A stretch of 13,903 nucleotides of DNA from DATDCV01 sp036524155 (GCA_036524155.1 DATDCV010000502.1:1-13903); one strand, 5' to 3'; counted from the stretch's first letter, positions 1 through 7,333 are shown. Numbers and translations are program-made. Notes: generated by a model not told the origin, from the sequence alone.

Positions 1-18
1 GGCTCATAGGCGAAGGTC

Positions 19-34
19 GAGAACCCAGGTTCTC
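19..34. repeat. Short perfect palindrome
   Basis: A 7-bp perfect inverted repeat, GAGAACC and GGTTCTC, is separated by only CA. It could be an operator half-site pair or a tiny hairpin. No T-tract follows on either strand, so it is not a good terminator. What lies to its left is outside the window. Confidence 0.4.
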
Positions 35-242
35 AACACTCCCCCATGCTTCCTCCTATCCCAAAAACCTCCCACTGAAAAGAAAACAAAGACACCCGCC
101 GCAGTGACCTCCGCATAATTAACACCTCAGCATAATGTCCATGTGCCCCTGATACCCTCATTGCCAAAAAAATGAAAACTCGCCATGCCGCCGAAGCCTG
201 GACCCCCCCGAACCGAGGTTGCCTCGCCCCTCGGCTGCTCCC

Positions 243-272
243 AATTCACTAACTCACTAATTCACAATTCAT
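243..272. repeat. Degenerate AAYTCAY heptamer run
   Basis: Four near-identical heptamers (aattcac, aactcac, aattcac, aattcat) stand just upstream of the first gene, the first two each followed by one extra T. They occupy the place where a ribosome-binding site would be expected, and no Shine-Dalgarno sequence is visible there. A different heptamer array lies at the other end of the same gene. Confidence 0.55.
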
Positions 273-283
273 CCTTATTTTCC

Positions 284-946
284 ATGCTCGGCAAAATCTC
301 CTCCCTCCCTCACGCCATCCGTGAACAAGTCAACCTCCGCCTCGCAGACCACCAGGCCGGCGACGCCCTCGCGCAGTGGCTCAATTCGCTCCCGGAAGTC
401 CAGGCCGTCCTCAAGGAAAAGTTTGCCGCCGAGCCCATCAACAAGGACAACGTCTCCGAGTACCGCACCCACTCCTTCCGTCGCTGGCAGATCCGTCGCG
501 CCGCCCTCGAATTCAACGCCCAGTCCGCCAACCCCGATTCCCAGTCCTCCGCCAACCCCCATCGCCTCGACCACCTCCTCGACTGGGTCTTTGAGCGCCT
601 CGCCGCCCTCGCCCAATCCTCTCCCCTCCCCGACGACCCGGACACCGAACTCCGCCAGTTGCGCCATTTCATCGCCGATATCGTCGCCCTCCGCCGCGGC
701 GACCTTATCACCCGTCGTATCGGCTTCGAAGAACAGCGCCTCGAATTTCACCGCGCCAAAAAACAACAGGAACTCGAACAACTCTTCTGGCAATGGACCA
801 AACGTCCCGACATCCAGGCCACGCTCTACCCCCATCGCGACCCTGACAAAATGCGCCTCGACGTCGTCCGCCTGCTCGACCGCGAACTCCTCGGCCGCAA
901 GCCCACCGACGGCGCCCCCGACCCCGACCCCGCCTGCTCGATATAA
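284..946 (+). CDS. Hypothetical protein, helical, possibly DNA-binding (220 aa)
   Basis: I do not recognise a named function. The ATG at 284 is preferred over the in-frame ATG at 185, because the 33 extra residues would be encoded by low-complexity and repeat DNA. The first 75 residues read as several short helices (LPHAIREQVNLRL, then AQWLNSLPEVQAVL, then INKDNVSEYR and FRRWQIRRAA). That order resembles small HTH-like proteins I associate with Verrucomicrobia, and loosely the DUF3486 (Mu gp27-like) group, but this is only pattern memory. The middle (about 95-190) is charged and helical, including a basic-acidic stretch FHRAKKQQELEQLFWQW. The C-terminal tail PDPDPACSI is encoded by DNA that is repeated downstream. 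No signal peptide or membrane segment is seen. The coding strand uses C-ending codons far more than the neighbouring genes. There is no Shine-Dalgarno site. Confidence 0.6.
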   Translation: MLGKISSLPHAIREQVNLRLADHQAGDALAQWLNSLPEVQAVLKEKFAAEPINKDNVSEYRTHSFRRWQIRRAALEFNAQSANPDSQSSANPHRLDHLLDWVFERLAALAQSSPLPDDPDTELRQLRHFIADIVALRRGDLITRRIGFEEQRLEFHRAKKQQELEQLFWQWTKRPDIQATLYPHRDPDKMRLDVVRLLDRELLGRKPTDGAPDPDPACSI

Positions 947-950
947 CCGC

Positions 951-1020
951 AATATTCAATGTGCGATGCTCAATGCTCAATTCTCAATGTGCAATGTTCA
1001 ATACTCAGTGTTCGATGCCC
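951..1020. repeat. Heptamer array 1 (10 units, AATGYTC-like)
   Basis: Ten consecutive 7-mers run without spacers: aatattc, aatgtgc, gatgctc, aatgctc, aattctc, aatgtgc, aatgttc, aatactc, agtgttc, gatgccc. The array starts four bases after the stop codon of the first gene. It matches array 2 unit by unit. Confidence 0.9.
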
Positions 1021-1038
1021 GCCCTCGCCCCCGCCTGC

Positions 1039-1108
1039 AATATCCAATGTGCAATGCTCAATGCTCAATGCTCAATGTGTAATGTTCAATACTCAGTGTT
1101 CAATGCCC
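1039..1108. repeat. Heptamer array 2 (10 units), copy of array 1
   Basis: Ten 7-mers: aatatcc, aatgtgc, three aatgctc, aatgtgt, aatgttc, aatactc, agtgttc, aatgccc. In register it agrees with array 1 at 65 of 70 positions, so the whole array was duplicated as a block of 88 bp. The 18-bp spacer between the arrays (1021-1038) and the downstream flank (1109-1135) both resemble the end of the first gene. Confidence 0.9.
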
Positions 1109-1142
1109 GCCCCCGACCCCTCCTGCTCGATATGAATCAATT

Positions 1143-1188
1143 GCCCCCTCATCCTCATCCTCGTCCTCTTCCTCATCCTCCTCCTCGC
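1143..1188. repeat. Pyrimidine tract with CCTCNT units
   Basis: A nearly pure C/T run is built from repeats such as CCTCAT, CCTCGT, CCTCTT and CCTCCT. It is low-complexity DNA with no coding signal. On the + strand it continues the strong C bias seen from about 150 to 1200. Confidence 0.7.
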
Positions 1189-1293
1189 AGCAAGGTGGGG
1201 CGTGCCATCCCCAGCGCGCCGCGGGCATCACCTCCCATGACCCGTATAATCCCCATTCTTCGCATGGAAGCCCACCGGGAGCGACGACTGGTT

Positions 1294-1329
1294 CCCCTCT
1301 CCCTGGGGAGAGGGGTAGGGGTGAGGGGG
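1294..1329. repeat. REP-like palindrome 1 with G-rich tail
   Basis: A perfect 10-bp stem (CCCCTCTCCC, loop TG, GGGAGAGGGG; 1294-1315) is followed by a TAGGGGTGAGGG tail. Elements of this design are scattered through many bacterial genomes, and their minus-strand translation gives the familiar spurious peptide PLTPTPLPRERG, which is visible here. It is an extragenic palindrome, not a gene. Confidence 0.75.
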
Positions 1330-1380
1330 AATTTGCCCTTCCGGTTTATGGGGCGGGCGGTTCGTCTGTGTCGCCCGCGG

Positions 1381-1420
1381 GACTTAAACGGACATAAACG
1401 GACATAAACGGACATAAAAA
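1381..1420. repeat. 10-bp tandem repeat, four copies (GACATAAACG)
   Basis: Four head-to-tail decamers: gacttaaacg, gacataaacg, gacataaacg, gacataaaaa. The middle two are identical, and the last degenerates into an A-rich run (to 1429). No gene function is apparent. Confidence 0.85.
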
Positions 1421-1591
1421 ACAAAAAAAGCTTCCCGCTCCCAAACTCACTTTTGCTGTGCCCCCGACCCTCTCGGTCCACGCACGGCCGTTCTTTGACA
1501 TCTAAACAAAAACCGTAGCCGCCCACGTAACGAAAGCCGGAACCCCGGAAACGAGGCGGCATGGGCCAATGAGCTCCCGCTCGGGTGTTCG

Positions 1592-1629
1592 CCCTCTCCT
1601 CCTCGGGAGGAGAGGGTGGGGAGAGGAGG
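1592..1629. repeat. REP-like palindrome 2 with G-rich tail
   Basis: A perfect 11-bp stem (CCCTCTCCTCC, loop TCG, GGAGGAGAGGG; 1592-1616) is followed by TGGGGAGAGGAGG. Its layout and orientation match the palindrome at 1294, about 300 bp upstream. Confidence 0.75.
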
Positions 1630-1691
1630 CCCAATCGGTCTTCCTCGGTTCATTGGCAGGCGGACCAGCGAGCAGCAACCGTCAACACCGC

Positions 1692-1720
1692 GCTGGCCGG
1701 AGTCCAACCCTCCGGCCAGC
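1692..1720. repeat. 11-bp perfect hairpin, 7-nt loop
   Basis: GCTGGCCGGAG and CTCCGGCCAGC flank the loop TCCAACC. It is the strongest simple stem in the first 2 kb outside the REP-like pair. No T-run follows on either strand, so an intrinsic terminator is unlikely. An RNA or DNA structural element is possible. The rest of 1421-1926 shows nothing I can support as a gene. Confidence 0.55.
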
Positions 1721-1926
1721 AACGATCCTCAACCCCGGAATCGGCCTGTACTGGTTTGAAGGCGTTGGGCGAGTAATGTCCGCTGATGACCGACGTCGAT
1801 CGTCCAACCAGTAGGTCGGCGTTGCGCTCCCAGTAGACCGATGCGTACTTTTCCTAAAAAACAGGCGCGGACCTGAGGGCGTCGAAATGCCTTGTGGGTT
1901 CGCGAGGACTCAGGGACCCTGAATTT

Positions 1927-4341
1927 ATGCAACCGAATTTGAAGGCGGTGCAGGCACAGGCGTCTTTTTCGGTAAGGATGTGCGCTCTCTCGATATGCGT
2001 CTTCGCGGCCTTCGGGTTACGGGCGGAGGCGAGTGCGGCCGAGGCGCCTCGCTATTACGGCTCTGTCACTGATAGCAAGGGCAACGGAATCGCCGGGGCG
2101 GTGGTCGGGGCGTATCATTTTCCGGAGCAGCGGCCGTATCCCAATCCGGAACTCCTGACCAACGTGATCACGGGCGTCGACGGCAAATTTGAGGTGAACG
2201 TGCCGGCCTATTCGGAGTTTGTGGTGCGCAAGCCGGGCCTCGCGCCGGGCTGGCGGGAGGCGCGGTCCTTCAAGACGAACGAACTGCCAATCGTGCTTTC
2301 GGCGCCCACGACCCTGGCGGGAGTGGTCGTGGACAAAGCGGGCAAGCCGGTGAGCGATGCCGAGGTGTTTGTGTGCACGGCGCACTATGGCGACAAGAAT
2401 GACTGGGCCGGTTTCTTGTGGGGCAAGCTGGCGCGCGGGTTGTTTTCGAGCCGCACGGATGCCAACGGCCGCTTTCAGATTGAGAACTTTCCGGCAAACA
2501 CTCGGCTCGAGCTGGACGTGTCTGCGCCTGGCCAGGTGCTGCCGCCGCGGCGGTGCGAATATGGGTCGGAGAATCTGCTCTGGCGCTCGGGGCAGCAGGA
2601 CATCCGGTTGATGGTTGAGCCGCCGGCCACCATTCAAGGGAAGATCGAGACGGAAACGGGTGAGGCGCTGACGGATGCCCGGGTGGAACTGGAGACCGTA
2701 GGCCATACTTTTGCCGTTCCCTGGGAGCGGGTGAGAGGCGTTACGAATGGCAGCTTCCGCTTCACCGGCGTAGCGGCGGGGGCGTATCAAATCCTGACGC
2801 GCTTTGGGACGAATGACCCGCCGGATTGGGTTGCGGAAACGGCGGCGGTGTCCGTGCAGCCGGGGCAAAGCGTGGCGGAGGTGGAGATCCAGGCGGTGAA
2901 AGGCGGGGTTTTGCGCGTGAGCAGCACGGACAAACGCACCGGCAAACCGATTGAAGGAGTCTACTTCACCGTGCGCGCCGGCTCGGAGTATCTGCACACC
3001 ACCTCGGGCGGGAACGGGTTGGGATTCTTCCGGCTGGCGCCGGGGCGCTACGCCGTTCAAGGCACCAAGGGGGAGTTGGGCTTCGCGCATGCGGAGGCCC
3101 AGGTTGAGGCCGGCCAGACCAACGAAGCGACGCTCGAGTTTGCTGCGCCCCCGGTGGTCAGCGTGGTCGTGCGCGATCCGAGCGGCAATCCGGCCCCCGG
3201 GGTGAGCATTTGGCTGCACCCCGAATGGCCTCAGCGTGAGAGGAAAACCGACGCCAATGGCAGGCACGAATTCGTGCACCGGGAGAATCCCCTGGTCGTG
3301 GTGGCGGTAGATGCTGTGCGCGACCTGGCAGTGTCGCGGGAAGTCGAGGAGGGGGTTACCAATTTGGACGTGCGGCTGGCGCCGGCGTTGACTGTGAGCG
3401 GGCGCATCCAGGACCCGCAAGGCAAACCGATTGCCAGCACTAATAGCATTTTGTACCTCAAGTCGGGATCGTATGGGTATCCGGTCTCCTGGCAGCCGGT
3501 CACGACCGATGCGCGGGGTTGTTTCAAGCTCGTGCATTTGCCCGCGGACCGGGCCTATTATGTGCAAGTCAACGCCAGGGGCTATGGCTCCGCGCAGCCG
3601 CCTGTGCCGGCCGAAGACGACCGCCACGTGGAACTGCCGCCGATAGTGCTCAAGCCGGCAACACTCAAGCTGGCCGGCCGAGTGGTGGATGCTTCAGAGA
3701 CCCCGCTAGGGGGTGTGTACATTTATGTCAGCGGCAACGGCCAGCCGAATATGGACACTCGCACGGACAGCGACGGGCGGTTTGACCTGGATGTCTGCCC
3801 GGGCTCGGTCTCTGTAGGGGTCCATTTCCAGGAATTACAGACCAGCCTTCAGGCCAACGCCGGGGACACCAATGTGCTTGTCGTTCTGAAACCGAGGTCC
3901 GGCCGTTCCGAACCCGAAAAGTCCATACGCGCGCCGCTGGTCGGCAAAGCGCTGCCGGAGCTGGCGAGCGTGGGTCTTCCGCGGGCCGCCGTTGTTCCCG
4001 GCAAGCCAGTCCTGGTCTGCCTGTTCGATTGTGAACAACGCCCCTCCCGCCAGGCGCTCCGGCAGTTGAACGAGCAAGTCGAAATGCTGCGTGAAAAAGG
4101 CGTAACGGTGCTGGGCGTTCAGGCCGCCGTAGTGGCGAGCGAGGTTTTTGAACGGTGGAAGGAGGCGAGCCCTGTGCCTTTCAAAATTGGGCGGGTCGCG
4201 GAGAAGAAACCCAGCCTAACGTGGGCTACTGAAGTAGATTCCCTGCCGTGGCTGATCCTGGTGAATTCGCGGGGAAGAGTTGCAGCGGAAGGATTCTCGA
4301 TGGAGGAGCTAAGCAGGAAGCTCGGCGAGCTTACCCAGTGA
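1927..4341 (+). CDS. Exported multi-module carboxypeptidase-regulatory-like protein with thioredoxin-like C-terminus
   Basis: Probable 804-aa secreted or surface protein. The ATG at 1927 is chosen over a GTG at 1894 and an ATG at 1978; CAGGGA lies about 10 bases upstream. A signal peptide is visible (hydrophobic ALSICVFAAFGLRAEASA). About seven beta-sandwich modules follow, each with the hallmarks of the carboxypeptidase-regulatory/transthyretin-like fold (G.V.D..G.PV..A.V, TD.NGRF.I..FP): approximate residues 42-130, 131-230, 233-324, 327-405, 409-484, 487-580 and 583-657. The last 135 residues resemble an AhpC/TlpA redoxin domain: GKPVLVCLFDCEQRPSRQAL stands where the CxxC motif would be, then a helix, VTVLGVQ, and LPWLILVNSRG at the usual cis-Pro region. 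Only one cysteine of the expected CxxC remains, so thiol-disulfide exchange is doubtful. Binding or structural roles are more likely. Codon use is G-rich, unlike the first gene. Confidence 0.85.
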   Translation: MQPNLKAVQAQASFSVRMCALSICVFAAFGLRAEASAAEAPRYYGSVTDSKGNGIAGAVVGAYHFPEQRPYPNPELLTNVITGVDGKFEVNVPAYSEFVVRKPGLAPGWREARSFKTNELPIVLSAPTTLAGVVVDKAGKPVSDAEVFVCTAHYGDKNDWAGFLWGKLARGLFSSRTDANGRFQIENFPANTRLELDVSAPGQVLPPRRCEYGSENLLWRSGQQDIRLMVEPPATIQGKIETETGEALTDARVELETVGHTFAVPWERVRGVTNGSFRFTGVAAGAYQILTRFGTNDPPDWVAETAAVSVQPGQSVAEVEIQAVKGGVLRVSSTDKRTGKPIEGVYFTVRAGSEYLHTTSGGNGLGFFRLAPGRYAVQGTKGELGFAHAEAQVEAGQTNEATLEFAAPPVVSVVVRDPSGNPAPGVSIWLHPEWPQRERKTDANGRHEFVHRENPLVVVAVDAVRDLAVSREVEEGVTNLDVRLAPALTVSGRIQDPQGKPIASTNSILYLKSGSYGYPVSWQPVTTDARGCFKLVHLPADRAYYVQVNARGYGSAQPPVPAEDDRHVELPPIVLKPATLKLAGRVVDASETPLGGVYIYVSGNGQPNMDTRTDSDGRFDLDVCPGSVSVGVHFQELQTSLQANAGDTNVLVVLKPRSGRSEPEKSIRAPLVGKALPELASVGLPRAAVVPGKPVLVCLFDCEQRPSRQALRQLNEQVEMLREKGVTVLGVQAAVVASEVFERWKEASPVPFKIGRVAEKKPSLTWATEVDSLPWLILVNSRGRVAAEGFSMEELSRKLGELTQ

Positions 4342-4813
4342 GGGCGGAATACGAAACCATGGCAATGGAATCAGAGAGCGGCGGAGCTGCAACCGAATTC
4401 TTAATGGCTGCGCCAAGAAGGTTCGTTGGAAACGGAACGTGGTTCAGGCAACTGGGGCAACTGCACTTGGCGCAGTTCGCTTCGTCCATGCAGCAATGCG
4501 GTTGCAGCAACGATCGCAACAATGGCCGAGAGTAATCGCCTCCTTTCGAATCGCGGATGGACACTGATGGACCCAGCGCGGCGGAGCCCCAACCACAGGT
4601 AGTTTCGTTAAGGCATTAAAGCGCTAAAGCGTGATGGAAGGCCAGCGGCGAATCTGTTGCCAGAAAAACAAAGAACCGAATGATTGTAGTCCGGATTGCC
4701 TGAGGTTGTGCGCCGGACTGGCCAACGGCCTTCCCGGAATGCTCGGGGCGAGAATTTGGAACCTGCCCGTCACGGTTGCGGCACTTTCGCCCCCCAACCC
4801 GGTCTATGACATC
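4342..4813. other. Intergenic region with dispersed repeat fragments
   Basis: No credible gene is seen. At 4553-4571 there is a CGGATGGA/CACTGATGGA doublet, and at 4608-4632 an octamer array (listed separately). An open frame runs in from 4631 to the downstream gene, but it lacks a signal peptide at its N-terminus and is poorly protein-like before 4814. No clear terminator follows the upstream gene. Confidence 0.5.
4608..4632. repeat. Three-unit octamer array (TTAAAGCG family)
   Basis: Units ttaaggca, ttaaagcgc and taaagcgt. The last unit is the exact reverse complement of ACGCTTTA, which occurs twice in the seven-unit array at 13694-13751. The two sites are therefore members of one dispersed family in opposite orientation. 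Confidence 0.65.
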
Positions 4814-6301
4814 ATGAGAAAGCACACTCCGTTTCTGGTGGCCTTTCTGTCTGCCTTGTTGGGCGGAGCTTCCGCTCGGGCCGCCGTCGCATCCTCGTCC
4901 GGGCCCTATGTCGTGGTCATCGACCAAACACCGCCCGGAATTCCCTACCAGGCCGTCGCGGAAGAACTTCGCCGGTTTCGCAGTGCCGCCGCTCTAATCC
5001 CGATGACCACCGCGGGTTTGGGGCCGGTTTTCGATCGGCTCCGGGAACTGAAACCGACTTGCGTGGCCTTTGTCGTGCCGCCAGGGCGTGTGGAAGACAA
5101 TTTTGTCGGGGAGGTTTTTGAGCGCGCTTCACGCCTGGTTGAAGGCCCCGAGCTGGATCTCGCCTATGGGTTCATCACCGGCGCCACGCCGGACGATGCC
5201 CTGGCCCTGGTGAAGAACACGCGTCGCGCCGAGCTCGAGCGCGACACCATCGCCAAAAAATTCGTCGCCGTGGCGCAAACCTTCAAGGAAGCCGATCTCG
5301 GGCCGTTTGCGTTTGAGCAGGCGCAACTCCATCGGCGCTACGGCTACGACGCCGTTCCCATCAACCCGGTTGATGGCTCGGCGGAATGGCGCGCGCGCCT
5401 GCCACGCGAAATGACCCTACTGGACGGCGCCTCCCTGGTATTCTTCGCCGGACACGGCCTCGGCGAGTCCATGTGCGGAATTGACGCCGACGCGTTCAGC
5501 GGCTTCAAGTTGGATCGCGCTACCGTCGTCAGCGGCCCCTGTCACTCGGCCGTTACCATCGTGCGGCATGACATCCAACCCGGCTCCCTGAGGATCAAAA
5601 CCATCGCCGTGCCACCGGAGCGCAGCATTTGCCTGCGCCTGATTCGGGCGGGCGCCGTGGCGCAGTTCGGCTCCACGGCTTCGAGCAGTTGGGGCAATGT
5701 CGGCCCCATTGTGACCGGGTTTTTCAACGAGGCCAAAACCCTCGGCGACGCCTGCCGCGACCGGCTGAATACCCATATCCGCCAACACGCCATCCGTGGC
5801 TTCACAATCCTGCCGTTCGTCGACGGACAACCCTCCCCCCAGTTCATTCGCGACGAACGCAATCCCGGCGAGATCCAGTCTTTGGCGCGAGTGGTGCTCA
5901 TCGGCGATCCCGCCTATCGTCCTTTCCCTCAGACTCGTCCCGTTCTCCCTGTGACGGCCATGACGTCCCGACCTCAGCCGCCCGCTCCGGCGGGCGCCAA
6001 AACGTTGCCGGCCGACCTTAGCCAAGCCACCGTGGCGGACCTGATTGCCGCTTTGGACCGGGGACCAAGCCCGGATTTCAAAGAACTGAACGAGCTGGTC
6101 CGGCGGGGAAAACCGGCCGTGCCGCCGCTCATAAAAGCCTTATAGACCTCCGATTCCTGGCAAATCCCCAAAGCCCTGGGCGCGCTGAAGGATGAACGCG
6201 CTGTCGCCCCTTTGAAGGCAGCCCTGGCCCGACGCCCATGGTCTCCCTACAAAGAAGTGACCTCCGAGGCCCTCGAGCTGATCACCGGAAGAAAGTTCTG
6301 A
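4814..6301 (+). pseudogene. Exported clan CD (gingipain/caspase-like) peptidase homologue with HEAT-like tail, interrupted by in-frame TAG
   Basis: Start at ATG 4814, which gives a signal peptide (MRKHTPFLVAFLSALLGGASARA). The body (residues 30-372) has the clan CD look: hydrophobic strand ending in FFAGHG (His214), then VVSGPCHSA (Cys243), a His-Cys spacing close to that of peptidase C25, and near the end LIGDPAYRPF, like the GDP motif of C25 enzymes. A proline-rich linker (373-398) leads to a HEAT/PBS-lyase-like segment: ATVADLIAALDRG, then GKPAVPPLIKAL. A TAG stops this frame at 6143-6145 after 443 codons, in the middle of the HEAT segment. The same frame continues for 51 sense codons (WQIPKALGALKDERAVAPLKAAL and on) to TGA at 6299-6301. 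The product is either truncated or read through (495 aa). Substrate unknown. It converges on the next gene with a 6-bp gap. Confidence 0.75.
6143..6145 (+). other. In-frame amber codon inside HEAT-like repeat
   Basis: TAG follows PPLIKAL and precedes TSDSWQIPKALGALKD in the same frame. In HEAT-like repeats this position normally carries a polar residue such as K, E or S. One base change from AAG, GAG, CAG, TCG or TGG would explain it. Confidence 0.85.
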
Positions 6302-6307
6302 GCCCGG

Positions 6308-7327
6308 TTATTTCACGCTTCGTGCCAGTCGAATTCCCGAGGCCGGGCAGCTTTGCCCCGAACCAAAACAAAAACGGCCGGCGTTTCTTATGATGGTTAC
6401 ATCACAGGTCAAACCGCCCCCCCGTATGATCTTCGGCTGATCGCCTGGAGTAAACGGATTTTTCTGCTTTGCCGCCCTGTAATCTTCAGCACGGTCCAGG
6501 CACCATTCCCAAGCATTCCCTGACATGTTGTAAAGCCCCAGGGCATTTGCCTTAAAGCTATCGACGGGAGTGGAGCGGGCGCGGTTTGAGTCTCCCTCCT
6601 TCGGGAGAGACGCATTCTCAACGCTGGCATCAAAGTTAATTTCCTCAGAGCGAGCGATGTCTTGACCGTTGCCGAAACGCACCTTCTTTCCGCGTTCCCG
6701 GGCTGCAAACTCCCATTCCGCCTCGGTCGGCAGCCGGTAACCCGGGACCTTACGCACATCTGTTGTTACCTGTCCTTTTTCATCGAGGACTGCTCCGGTT
6801 TTTTCATCAAAAGCCGGAGGCAGGCCGCACTTCCGGCTTACCCAGTTACAGTAACGAATCGCATCGTCCCACGATACGTCTAGAACCGGCTCATTGTCGG
6901 CCTGGGCATAGGGCATGTGCTGCCAGTTTCCGGGAAAAGGCCGGCCCGAGGGCCGCTCAGCGGAGGTGAGGTAGCCGGTTTCTTTTATGAAGGCCCTGAA
7001 TTCTCCGACCGTGACCTCATATTTGCCGATTTCAAACGCATCAAGCTCGACTTCATGTACTGGAACCTCAGGCAAGGCCTTCCTATACTTCGGATCGCCG
7101 AAGAGATCCCCCATCTGGAAGGAGCCCTTCTCGACGCGTACCATACGCGGGACGTTCTCGGTAACCTTTGCCTTCTCAGCCGCTACAAGTCCAGCCTGGT
7201 TTGGATTAGATGAGAACAACGCAGCGGCGGTAAGCACCGCCCAGCGCTGCCACCTCGAACAGTTTAAGGATTTCCAGCTCTCCCCTTGGGTTTTACGTCT
7301 CGGGCGCTCTATAGCCTCACCAAGCAT
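6308..7327 (-). CDS. Exported SUMF1/FGE-sulfatase-domain protein
   Basis: 339 aa. An unusually long polar N-terminus precedes a hydrophobic segment (RWAVLTAAALF, about 28-38), so it is probably exported. The FGE-sulfatase domain spans about 60-336 with its usual landmarks: VRVEKGSFQMG, FEIGKYEVTVGEF, PVLDVSWDDAIRYCNW, RLPTEAEWEFAAR, GNAWEWC, KIIRGGG and GIRLAR. True formylglycine-generating enzymes carry two active-site cysteines five residues apart after GGS. Here Cys308 matches the first and Ile313 stands where the second should be. It is therefore more likely a non-oxidase member of the superfamily, as are many exported SUMF1 proteins in PVC bacteria, than a sulfatase activator. No sulfatase gene is in the window. 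The start at 7327 is the only ATG before the signal segment, and the predicted -10 box ends six bases before it. Confidence 0.85.
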   Translation of the reverse strand: MLGEAIERPRRKTQGESWKSLNCSRWQRWAVLTAAALFSSNPNQAGLVAAEKAKVTENVPRMVRVEKGSFQMGDLFGDPKYRKALPEVPVHEVELDAFEIGKYEVTVGEFRAFIKETGYLTSAERPSGRPFPGNWQHMPYAQADNEPVLDVSWDDAIRYCNWVSRKCGLPPAFDEKTGAVLDEKGQVTTDVRKVPGYRLPTEAEWEFAARERGKKVRFGNGQDIARSEEINFDASVENASLPKEGDSNRARSTPVDSFKANALGLYNMSGNAWEWCLDRAEDYRAAKQKNPFTPGDQPKIIRGGGLTCDVTIIRNAGRFCFGSGQSCPASGIRLARSVK

Positions 7328-7333
7328 GGCGCG

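Noticed and set aside
951..1108. CRISPR array
   Set aside because: The units are 7 bp and contiguous, with no unique spacers of 25-40 bp, and there are no cas genes.
1495..1523. Promoter with TTGACA at 1495-1500
   Set aside because: No acceptable -10 hexamer is found at 16-18 bp (the position reads GCCGCC), and no gene follows at a sensible distance.
1173..1634. A 153-codon minus-strand frame across the repeat region
   Set aside because: It translates the REP-like palindromes (PLTPTPLPRERG-type peptide) and tandem repeats; such peptides are known artefacts of extragenic palindromes.
2017..3627. A 536-codon open frame on the - strand opposite the multi-module protein
   Set aside because: The translation is rich in R, H and P with no domain pattern, while the + strand shows regular beta-sandwich modules and a signal peptide.
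4318..4332. AAGCTC-GGC-GAGCTT hairpin as terminator of the multi-module gene
   Set aside because: It lies inside the coding sequence before the stop codon and has no T-tract.
4331..4564. Minus-strand 77-codon frame with a cluster of cysteines (CAKCSCPSC)
   Set aside because: The cysteine cluster resembles a metal site, but the rest of the frame is not protein-like and it overlaps the 3' end of the upstream gene. Chance is more likely.
4631..4813. N-terminal extension of the peptidase-like gene from the ATG at 4631
   Set aside because: It would bury the signal peptide 61 residues inside the protein, and it begins within the octamer array.
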